From assembly GCA_046350255.1 (NCBI GenBank), contig JAXMAV010000003.1, forward strand, positions 62,001 through 126,000: DNA of 64,000 nucleotides, given 5' to 3'. The stretch comes from CALDUY01 sp046350255 (lineage in GTDB: Bacteria > Planctomycetota > Planctomycetia > Gemmatales > Gemmataceae). The translations under genes were made by a program, and so were the position numbers. The stretch's first letter is position 1. Each line of letters opens with the position of its first letter. A model generated the notes under the pieces. That model saw only the letters and a program-made list of their open reading frames with translations, was not told the DNA's origin and made no database searches. Of the stretch, positions 56,190 to 64,000 are shown piece by piece.

Positions 56190-57578
56190 TCACGCCAGGA
56201 TCGGCTTCACCACATTGCCGGCGATGTCGGTCAGGCGGAAATCGCGGCCGGCGTGACGGTAAGTGAGTCGCTCATGATCGATGCCGAGCAGGTGCAGGAT
56301 GGTGGCGTGTAGATCGTGGGTGTGGACAGCGCCCTCGGCGGGGAGGATGCCATGCTCATCCGACTGACCATGGACATAGCCCCCCTTCACGCCCCCGCCT
56401 GCCAGCCACGAGGTGAATACCAGGTTGTGATGCTCGCGGCCGGGATGGTTGGCCTGCTGGTTGAACGGAGTGCGGCCAAACTCGGTGGTCCACACCACCA
56501 GGGTACGGTCCAGCATGCCGCGCCGTTTGAGGTCAGTCAGAAGCCCGGCGATGGGTTGATCGATGGCCCGGGCTAGCCGTTCGTGGTCGGCCATGTTGCC
56601 GTGCGAGTCCCAGTTATTGCTCGAGCCCACATCGATTAGCTCAAGAAACCGCACGCCGCGTTCGGCGAGGCGACGAGCCACCAGGCATTGCCAACCGAAC
56701 CCGGAGGTGGTGCCGCGCTGCAGGCCGTAGAGCTTCAGAGTTTCGTCGGTTTCCTTCGATAGATCGAACGCCTCGGGTGCCTCGCGCTGCATACCGAACG
56801 CCGTCTCGAAGGAGCGGATGCGTGCATCGAGGGCCAGATCGGCGGCCCGGCGTTCTTTGTGCAGACGATTCAGCTTGCCGAGCAGTTCCAACTCGCGCTG
56901 CTGGAGTTCGGGTAATGGCGCCTGCGGGCGCAGGTTCGGCAGGGGCTCCTTGCCTGGGATCACCTGCGTGCCCTGATGGCACGCGGGCAGGAAGTCGCTG
57001 CCCCAGGTTTGGGCACCGGCGTATGGGGCGGCCGGGGCCAGCACCATGAACGACGGCAGGTTGCGGTTCGGCGTCCCCAGGCCGTAGCTAACCCAGGCTC
57101 CCATGCTCGGACGTGCAAACTGGGCCGACCCAGTGTGAGCCGCCAGGGTGGCCTTGTCGTGCCCGTCGCTATCGCAGTGCATGGCCTTGAGCAGGCACAC
57201 CTGATCGATCACCCCGGCCAGATGTGGGAACAGGCTGCTTACCCAGATGCCGTTCTTGCCGTGCTGCTTGAAGGGATAGCGCGGCTTGATGAGAAACCGC
57301 TGAAACTGGCCAGGCTTGTTCAGCCAGCGCGAGGCAGTGATCGACTTGCCGTGGTCGGCCACCAGGCGCGGCTTGTAATCGAAGGTATCGACGTGCGACA
57401 CCCCGCCGGTCGAATAGAGGAAGATGACCCGGTCCGCCCGGGCAGGAAAATGCCCGGGTCGCGGCGCGAGCGGATCGGTCGGGTTGGCCTGCGCCTCGGC
57501 CCAGATCCCGGCCAGGGCCAGGGCTCCCATTCCACCCGAGGCCCGATGCAACCAGTCGCGGCGTGTTTGCAGGTGCAT
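56190..57578 (-). CDS. DUF1501 family exported protein
   Basis: A 462-residue protein with a Tat-type signal (QTRRDWLHRASGGMGALALA). DRVIFLYSTGGVSHVDTFDY opens the sulfatase-like domain. PFKQHGKNGIWVSSLFPHLA and LARAIDQPIAGLLTDLKRRG follow, with TLVVWTTEFGRTPFNQQANH and LRHDLHATILHLL-like HTHDLHATILHLLGIDHERL at the end. This is the longer DUF1501 subtype, usually next to a PSD1/DUF1549 gene. Here it begins 16 bases after the PSD1 pseudogene stop, so they share an operon. The predicted location is the periplasm or a paryphoplasm-type compartment. Confidence 0.93.
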   Translation of the reverse strand: MHLQTRRDWLHRASGGMGALALAGIWAEAQANPTDPLAPRPGHFPARADRVIFLYSTGGVSHVDTFDYKPRLVADHGKSITASRWLNKPGQFQRFLIKPRYPFKQHGKNGIWVSSLFPHLAGVIDQVCLLKAMHCDSDGHDKATLAAHTGSAQFARPSMGAWVSYGLGTPNRNLPSFMVLAPAAPYAGAQTWGSDFLPACHQGTQVIPGKEPLPNLRPQAPLPELQQRELELLGKLNRLHKERRAADLALDARIRSFETAFGMQREAPEAFDLSKETDETLKLYGLQRGTTSGFGWQCLVARRLAERGVRFLELIDVGSSNNWDSHGNMADHERLARAIDQPIAGLLTDLKRRGMLDRTLVVWTTEFGRTPFNQQANHPGREHHNLVFTSWLAGGGVKGGYVHGQSDEHGILPAEGAVHTHDLHATILHLLGIDHERLTYRHAGRDFRLTDIAGNVVKPILA

Positions 57579-57594
57579 GGTCAGGACCTCCGGT

Positions 57595-60500
57595 TCAATC
57601 GACGTAGAGGAAGGCGTTACTGGTCATGAGGACGCGGCCCACGGCAGACCACGCGGCCACCTGCTGCGGCTCCCCCGAGGTTCCTGCTGCCGCCAGCTTT
57701 TCGCGGTAGCCCGTCAGGAATGCAAGCGTCTCGCGTAACTCGGCCTCGGCCGGTTCGCGGCCCTGGGTTAGCTCGAAGGCGAAGCGCAGCCGGGCCTCGT
57801 CGCCACCCGGGGTCGTCATCAACCGACGAGCCAGAGCCTGCCCCTGCTGATGCACGAACGGGGCGTTCATGAGATAGAGCGCCTGCGTCGGCGTGATGGT
57901 GGGCAACCGCATGGCCACACTCTGGTTCGGATCGGCCGCGTCGAACAGGGCCAGGAACGGATGGCGGCGGTTCCGCTGGATCATCAGGTAGGCACTGCGA
58001 TGGGTCGAGTCGTAGACCGCGTGGAAGGGGTTGTGGATGGTGTAGCCCCAGCTCTCCACCGGCGGAAACGGATGCTGTGTCGGTATCGATCGCTCGAGCT
58101 GCCCCGAAACGGCCAGCATGGCATCGCGGATCGATTCCGCATCGAGTGGACGACGCTCGTAGCGCCACAGGAGCCGGTTCTCCGGATCGACCTGGAGGCA
58201 GGCGGTGTCGGTGGAACTGGCCAGCTGATAGACCCGCGAGCGCACGATGAGCCGATGGAGCGCCTTGATCGACCAGCCCGATTCGATGAACTGAGCAGCC
58301 AGATAGTCGAGCAATTCGGGATGGCTGGGCGGATCGCCGCGCGTGCCGAAGTCGCTGGGGGTGGGCACCAGGCCACGACCGAGGTGCCACTGCCAGACGC
58401 GATTGACGAACACCCGGGCGGTCAGTGGGTTGGTGGGGCGGGTGATCCAGGTGGCCAACTCGAGCCGGCCGCTGCCGGTGGTTTTACCATCCACCTTGTC
58501 GCCGCCCAGCACGGCGAGGAATCCCCGTGGCACCTCGGGACCAGGCTTGTCGGGTTCGCCCTGTTTGTGGATGCGAGCATTTACGGCTGGCCTCGCCGTG
58601 ACGCCGTAGGCCGTTCGTAGGAGGTTTGCAGAATCAGCGCTGATGGGCCAGACTTTTCTCCTGGATGCCCGCATCGAGCCGGGCCAGCAGTTCCTTTAGG
58701 TTCGCCGGTTTGGCCGGAAGCTGGGCTGCCGGGTGGGGGAAAGGCGTCTCCTGCAGGCCGATATTGTCGAGCCGCGCCGCGCGCGGGGCCAGCAACGTGA
58801 CCGATACCATCGCAGATGAAGGTGTTGATGATGCCGTCCCACTTCTCGCCGACACCTCGGTCCTTGAAGGCCGTCAGGTCGCCGCCGGGCTTGCCGACCA
58901 CACCCGAGTAGGTTTTGCGGGCGGGATCGATGGTCACCTGCAAGGTGTACCAGGTATCCGGCTCCACCGTGCGCACCACTTCCCACTTCGCCCCGTTACG
59001 CAGGGCACCACGGGCCGAGACGCTGACATCCAAGCGCCAGCGACTCGATCACCCCTCGACCGACATAGAAGCGATAGGCCCCCGGTGGCTGCGGCGAGCC
59101 TGGCTGCGCAGGTAAGGTGCGGAAGTCGATGGTGAAGTACATCTGCTGGCCCGGAGTCGCGCGCAATCCCTGCGGAAAGACGTAGCGAATGCCGTCGGTC
59201 GGCAGCCCCGTACCCATCCGCACACCGCGCGTGCCCCTGGGGTAGATGTGCTGGTAGGGACTTTGCGCCTCGGCCAGCACCTGGTTGGGTCCCATGGCAA
59301 GCCAGACGCCCGCGGGCGGTTTGCCCAGCGTCTGCCCCTCGAACCCCAGATCAACCCCGCCGGCGAAGCTCTTGCCCTCCAGGGTGTCCTTCTCCAGGCG
59401 GAGACGTCGGAGGGCGCTTTCCAGGCGAGCCACCTGGGTGCTTTTCTCGTGGTCGAGCCGGTTAGCGACTTCCTGGGGCACCAGCGGAATCAGCCGGGCC
59501 GGCTTTTTGTGCTCCTCGCCGCCGGGGAACGACCACGCGGAGCTTTGCAGGATGCCGTAGAGGCCGTAATAGTCGGCCATGGAGATCGGGTCGTACTTGT
59601 GATCATGACAGCGGGCGCAGCCGACGGACAGACCGAGCAACGAGCGTCCCACCGAGTCGATGGCGTCGGCGAAGTCCTCGTGCTGGAAATCGGTCGAGGG
59701 GTTGTAGCCATAGCGCTTGCCGATGGCGAGGAAGCCGGTGGCCGTTACGCGATCGGCGAAATGCTCAGGCGGCCCCTGCCGCGCCAGCACATCGCCGGCG
59801 ATCTGCTCGCGGATGAATTCATCAAATGGCTGACTGGCGTTGAAGGCGCGGATGACCCAGTTGCGATAGCGGGCGGCCTCGCGGACGGGATAATCGGCAC
59901 CATCACCGGCGGTGTCGGCGTAGCGGGCGACATCGAGCCAGTGACGTCCCCAGCGCTCGCCATAGGCTGGCGAGGCCAGCAGGCGATCGACGAGCTTTTC
60001 GTAAGCCTGGGGCGATCCGTCGGCGAGGAACTCCTGAATCGCTTCCGGTGTGGGAGGCAGCCCGGTCAGGTCGAAGGTCAGCCGGCGGATCAGCGTCCGG
60101 CGGTCAGCCTGCTCCACGGGTTTCAGCCCACGCTGTTCCAGCCGGGCCAGGATGAAGTGATCGATCGCTGTGCGGGCCCAGGTAGCGTTCTGGACTGCAG
60201 GGACCGCTGGCCGTCGAATCGGCTGGAAGGCCCAGTGCTTCTCGGGGGCGATGGCGGGCTTCGTCACCGTCGCATCCTTCGGCCAGGGGGCCCCGTCAGC
60301 GACCCAGCGCGTCAATGCTGCGATCTGGGCGTCGGTGAGCTTCCCCCGTGGGGGCATCCGGGTGTCGCCCACATGCTTGACGGCGGCGAGCAAGGTCCCC
60401 TGGTTCGGTTGCCCTGGCACAAGGGCTGGTCCGCTGTCGCCACCGCGCAGTAGGGCTTCGCGCGAATCGACGCGCAGGCTGGCCTGCTGTTTGGTGGTGC

Positions 60501-60645
60501 CATGACACTTCTGACACTGCGCCACCAGAAGCGGGCGAATGTCACGTTCAAAGAAGGCGAGTTGTTCGGCGGTCGGCCCGGCAGCCGTGGCCCCAGAGGC
60601 ACTGACGAACCACGCGACCAGCACGAGGCAGGAGGGACGAAGCAT
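57595..60645 (-). pseudogene. PSD1/DUF1549-DUF1553 protein broken by three frame changes
   Basis: The reading begins at ATG 60645 with a signal peptide, then the planctomycete cytochrome c domain (DIRPLLVAQCQKCHGT, CxxCH) and DUF1549 (RRLTFDLTGLPPTPEAIQEF, YGERWGRHWLDVARYAD, CARCHDHKYDP). The frame stops at 58996. A good continuation runs in other frames: LDVSVSARGALRNGAKWEVV to FICDGIG, then VTLLAPRAARLDNIG, then DUF1553 (GRLELATWITRPTNPLTARV, NRVWQWHLGRGLVPTPSDFG) to 57595. The shifts are near 59031, 58801 and 58636-58665; each needs one base removed, two of them at a CC pair (plus strand), and together they restore the original frame. It could be a real decayed gene or sequencing error. 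Its neighbours are intact. Confidence 0.8.
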
Positions 60646-60847
60646 AAAAGATACCCAGATTCGGGCGGCCAGCAGAGCACGAGGCGGGACCACGGGGCAG
60701 GAGAGACCCATTCTTTGCGATCCTACTCCACCCGGGTAGAAATCGCAAGCGCCGGGCCGACACTCTGGGGGCACCGGATCATAAACTGTCCGCAGGCGCG
60801 GCTGGGCTAACTCGGCGCAGGCGATGCCCTGGCGAGGGAGGCGGATC

Positions 60848-61780
60848 ATGCAACGGCGGCAGTTCCTGGTAAGTAGCGCCACGGGAGTGCTGGCGGCGGG
60901 CCTGGCGACGGGCCTGGCGACGGCGGAGAAGCCGACGCCGGAGATCGTGGACACGCACACCCACTTCTACGATCCAACCCGACCCGAGGGGGTGCCCTGG
61001 CCCGGCAAGGGCGACAAACGGCTCTATCGCCGGGTGCTGCCGGAAGAGTACAAACGCCTGGCCCGGCCGTTCGGCGTGGTGGGCACCATCGTCGTCGAGG
61101 CCAGTCCCTGGGTCGAGGACAATCAGTGGCTGCTCGACCTGGCGGCGAAGGAACCGTTCCTGCTCGGCATCGTCGGCCGCCTCGACACGCAGGCAGACGA
61201 CTTCGCCAAACAGTTTCGCCGCTTCGCGCGGAATCCGCTGTTTCGCGGTCTGCGCATCGGCCAGGACGAACTGACTAAGGGGCTGGAAGGGAACCTGATC
61301 GAACGCTGCAAGTTGCTCATCGATCATGACCGTACATTAGATGTGAACGGCGGCCCATCGATGCCTGCGGAGGTGGCGCGCCTGGCGAATCGGCTGCCGA
61401 AGTTGCGCATCGTCATCAATCATGGGGCGAATCTGCGCATCGATGGCGGTGAGCCGCCGCGCCCCTGGCGCGAAGGCATGAAGGCAGCGGCGAGTCATCC
61501 CCAGGTGTTCTGCAAGGTCTCGGCCCTGGTCGAGCAGACCGCGCGCAAGCCGGCACCGCGCGATGTCGAGTATTATCGCCCGGTGCTCGACCACCTGTGG
61601 GCCTGCTTCGGCGAGGACCGCCTGCTGTTCGGCAGCAACTGGCCGGTGTCGGACAACGGCGGCCCGTTCGCCACAGTGGTGGGCATCGTCCAGGACTATG
61701 TTCGCACGAAGGGAGAGAAGGCCGCCACCCGGGTGTTGCTCCAAAACTCGCAGGCGGCTTACGGCTGGAAGAAGCGGTAG
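60848..61780 (+). CDS. Amidohydrolase (TIM-barrel) with Tat signal
   Basis: A 310-residue protein. QRRQFLVSSATGVLAAGLAT is a Tat signal. The amidohydrolase_2 fold begins with IVDTHTHFYDPTRPEGVPWP, with the metal-binding HxH, then VVEASPWVEDNQWLLDLAAK, KLRIVINHGAN and the end segment LLFGSNWPVSDNGG with the catalytic Asp. Members cleave lactones (for example L-fucono-1,5-lactonase) or decarboxylate aromatic acids. An exported version is usual in planctomycetes; the substrate is not evident. ATG at 60848 is used; the frame opens from 60824 without a better ribosome site. It diverges from the PSD1 pseudogene, and the broken DUF1501 gene follows in the same direction. Confidence 0.85.
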   Translation: MQRRQFLVSSATGVLAAGLATGLATAEKPTPEIVDTHTHFYDPTRPEGVPWPGKGDKRLYRRVLPEEYKRLARPFGVVGTIVVEASPWVEDNQWLLDLAAKEPFLLGIVGRLDTQADDFAKQFRRFARNPLFRGLRIGQDELTKGLEGNLIERCKLLIDHDRTLDVNGGPSMPAEVARLANRLPKLRIVINHGANLRIDGGEPPRPWREGMKAAASHPQVFCKVSALVEQTARKPAPRDVEYYRPVLDHLWACFGEDRLLFGSNWPVSDNGGPFATVVGIVQDYVRTKGEKAATRVLLQNSQAAYGWKKR

Positions 61781-61911
61781 GAGGCCTTCTGGTAGCGACA
61801 CCACGATGAGGTAGCCCACCCAGGAGAATCATTTTTCCTTGGACGGTCTCCAGTCGCACCGAGTATGCTCGCACTATCTTCTTCCCCAGGATTGGTTGAG
61901 AGATCGAACCG

Positions 61912-63325
61912 ATGACTGCTTCACGCGATGCTCGAGGGCCTGCCTCCCGGGCGATGACCCGGCGGCAGATGCTGCTTTCCGGTGGGGTGGGGGCGCTGGC
62001 GCTGGGGATGCCCGGCACGGTGGCCGCCAGCGTGAATGGCAGCAAGGGTCTGACCGGCGCGGCTGCTCCACGGTCGTGCATCTTCGTCCTACTTTGCGGC
62101 GGGCCCAGCCATATCGACACCTGGGATCTGAAGCCCGATGCGCCGGAGGACATTCGCGGCCCGTACAAGCCGATCGCCTCGAAGGTGCCGGGCATGCGGA
62201 TCAGCGAACTGCACCCGAAGCTCTCAGCGCTGACGCAGCATTTCACGCTCATCCGCTCAATGACGCACGTCGGCAACATCAGCAACCATTTCGATGCCAT
62301 GCATCACCTGTTGAGTGGGCAGACCATGGCCCCCTCGGATGCGCCATACCTGGGGTCGATCGTGTCGCGCGTGCGTGCGGCCGAGCGGAAGGTGGCCAAC
62401 TACTTCTGGCTCATCCGCTGCGTTGGCGACCCGGTATTCTGCGCGCCGAACATTGGCACAGGCGGGCACCTGGGCGCGCAGCATGCGCCGCTGTTCGTCG
62501 GCGCGGCCAACAACCATCCCGCCATGGCCGAGTTCCAGGCGCCCGATATCCTGCGCCCGGGCTCCGAGCCCGACCGTCTCGACCGCCGGCGCAACCTGCT
62601 GGCCGGGCTGAAGGCGCCCGCAGGAGGTAAAGGTGTCAGCGAATGGGACGACCTGCATGGCCGGGCGCTCGAACTGGCCAGCGGGTCCAGCGCGCGGCAG
62701 GTCTTCGAGATGCACCGCGAGCCGCAGTCGGTGCGCGATCGTTATGGGATGCATCCACTCGGGCAGAACCTGCTCCTGGCGCTGCGCTGGTCGAGGCTGG
62801 CGTTGGCTTCGTCACGGTCAACGGCTGGACCGGCGCTCCTCCGGGGCAACCGGTGAGCGGGGCCGCCGGCGTCCAGCTGGGACATGCACGGCAGCGAGAT
62901 GGGCATGGGGAATGCCTTCGGCAACGGGCCGTACGGCCTGGGCTGGTGCTCGCCGTGTCTCGACCAGGGACTGTCGGCCCTGCTGACCGACCTGCAGCCG
63001 GCGTGGGCTGATGGAACGCACACTTGTGGTGGTCATGGGCGAGTTTGGCCGCACGCCGCGCATCAACCAACCGCGCGGCAATCCGGGGCGGCAGCACTGG
63101 CCCGCCTGCTGGTCGGCGATCGTGGCCGGCGCGGGGATTCGCGGCGGAGCCGTCTACGGTGAGACGGACAAGATCGGATCCTACGTCAAGGATCGCCCCG
63201 TGCGCGTCCAGGACCTGGGTGCCACCATCTTCCACGCCATGGGCATTCCTGGGGACATGCGGCTGGGCAAGGACGGCTTTACCCGACCGGTCACCAGCGG
63301 TCAGCCGCTGCTCGAACTGTTCTGA
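61912..63325 (+). pseudogene. DUF1501 gene broken by three frame changes
   Basis: The reading begins at ATG 61912 with a Tat signal (RRQMLLSGGVGALALGMPG) and normal DUF1501 sequence to YGMHPLGQNLLLALR near 62785. Continuation needs a base inserted near 62787 (EAGVGFVTVNGWTG), one removed near 62853-62863 in a run of G (PASSWDMHGSEMGMG), and one removed at the CC of 62998-62999 (MERTLVVVMGEFGRTPRINQ). The last frame runs to a normal C-terminus at 63325. All three sites are short runs of G or C or next to them, which suggests sequencing error as strongly as decay. If corrected it would be about 470 residues, a normal length. Confidence 0.8.
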
Positions 63326-63332
63326 GATCGGG

Positions 63333-64000
63333 TCACGGTTGAGGCAGGCTGCGCAGCACCACCCGGAATCCGGCGTCGTGATGGCGAAAGTCCGGTGCCT
63401 GGTGGCTACGCGCGGCCGACCGGCAGCGCATCACGTCGCGATACCCCCCGCCACGGAACACGCGCGTGGCGCTCTCGGCGGGGCCGCGCGGGTCCTGGTC
63501 GGGGCTTTTCTTGTAGTAGTCCTCGTCGAAGCGATCCCGACACCACTCCCAGACGTTGCCGTGCAGGTCATGCAGGCCCCAGGCGTTGGGGGCAAACGTG
63601 CCCACCGGAGCGGTGAAGGCGTGCCCGTCGCGCCAGGGGACGAACTCCCAGCGAGCGCGCTCGGGATCTAGGGCGGCACGGAGGTCCTGGTCGGCCAGGT
63701 TGGCCTGTCCTTCGAGCGTCGCCTTGTCGTCTCCAGAGGAGAAGTGCGTGGCGGTGCCGGCTCGGCAGGCGTACTCCCATTCGGCCTCGGTGGGGAGTTC
63801 GTAGGTGCGCCCTTCCTTCGCCGACAGCCAGCGGCAGAAAGCGATGGCGTCGTTCCAGCTGACGGTGGTAACCGGGTGCAGGGCGCCGCGCGTCGGGCCG
63901 GCCGTGCGCCAGGTGCAGGCCGGGTCTCGCTGGTCGCTCCAGATGCGCGCCTCGGCGTCGAACGGCCAGCAGCCCTGGCCATCCTTCTCGGCTTCGGTCT
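63333..64000 (-). CDS. SUMF1/formylglycine-type domain protein, N-terminus cut by window edge
   Basis: About 222 residues are visible; the N-terminus lies beyond the window. VTTVSWNDAIAFCRWLSAKE, YELPTEAEWEYACRAGTATH and NAWGLHDLHGNVWEWCRDRF are the core of the formylglycine-generating enzyme domain. RVFRGGGYRDVMRCRSAARS has only one of the two catalytic Cys expected for a true sulfatase activator; the other position is not Cys. It is therefore likely a sugar- or protein-binding paralog, not an active oxidase. The frame is uninterrupted from 63998. It converges on the DUF1501 pseudogene with seven bases between stops. Confidence 0.88.
   Translation of the reverse strand, partial: TEAEKDGQGCWPFDAEARIWSDQRDPACTWRTAGPTRGALHPVTTVSWNDAIAFCRWLSAKEGRTYELPTEAEWEYACRAGTATHFSSGDDKATLEGQANLADQDLRAALDPERARWEFVPWRDGHAFTAPVGTFAPNAWGLHDLHGNVWEWCRDRFDEDYYKKSPDQDPRGPAESATRVFRGGGYRDVMRCRSAARSHQAPDFRHHDAGFRVVLRSLPQP

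Noticed and set aside
1..64000. CRISPR arrays, insertion sequences, integrase or attachment sites, tRNA or rRNA genes
   Set aside because: I looked for repeated spacers, terminal repeats with transposase genes and tRNA-like clover folds, and saw none I could support. A tRNA search program would be needed to exclude a small one.

Overview
The window looks like the chromosome of a planctomycete, most likely of the Gemmatales type. The DNA is GC-rich. It carries several protein families that are abundant in that group: DUF1559 pseudopilin-like proteins, CRTAC1-type FG-GAP proteins, DUF1501 and DUF1549/DUF1553 (PSD1) pairs, a large PVC-type haem-binding beta-propeller protein, DUF6268, and giant exoproteins with an N-terminal LExRxxP motif. 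The taxonomic call is inference; there is no rRNA or tRNA gene here.

Layout. 0-4.7 kb: exopolysaccharide genes. A WecG/TagA-type glycosyltransferase (leftward, cut by the window edge) faces a rightward operon of a rhamnosyltransferase-like GT2, RmlA, RmlB and an RmlD-like reductase; the intergenic region holds a 15-bp perfect inverted repeat and a direct repeat. 4.8-13.5 kb: a DUF502 membrane protein, a small Cys-rich secreted protein, two DUF1559 proteins, a small lipoprotein and two TPR proteins, one next to a CRTAC1 lipoprotein. 13.7-22.2 kb: the haem-binding protein, then an SDR, a fused alpha-beta E1 2-oxoacid dehydrogenase, an E2 acyltransferase and an MFS transporter, apparently one operon for uptake and oxidation of an organic acid. 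22.3-27.8 kb: a tightly overlapping six-gene operon (membrane protein, NosL-like protein, CRTAC1 protein, small Cys/His protein, FtsX-type permease, ABC ATPase). 27.8-29.7 kb: a DUF6268 outer-membrane protein and a GYD protein.

29.8-42.5 kb: an extracellular polysaccharide region with an Asp-box/BNR propeller exoprotein (GH74-like), a beta-propeller/RTX protein, a GH116 enzyme, an RbsD/FucU-like protein and a GH44 cellulase with CBM2. 42.7-43.4 kb: a small secreted protein behind a clear sigma-54 promoter with an upstream palindrome. 43.4-49.4 kb: a leftward six-gene operon headed by a long VgrG spike protein, followed by DUF6931, a C39-like cysteine peptidase, a small helical protein, a sulfotransferase and another small Pro-rich protein. 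This is the most unusual locus in the window and a candidate contractile-injection or type VI-like export island.

49.7-64 kb: a 1538-residue LExR exoprotein, then planctomycete PSD1/DUF1501 genes. One PSD1 gene and one DUF1501 gene each carry three frame changes packed into a few hundred bases, either decay or assembly error. An amidohydrolase and a truncated SUMF1-type protein close the window. No CRISPR array, insertion sequence, integrase or RNA gene was recognised.
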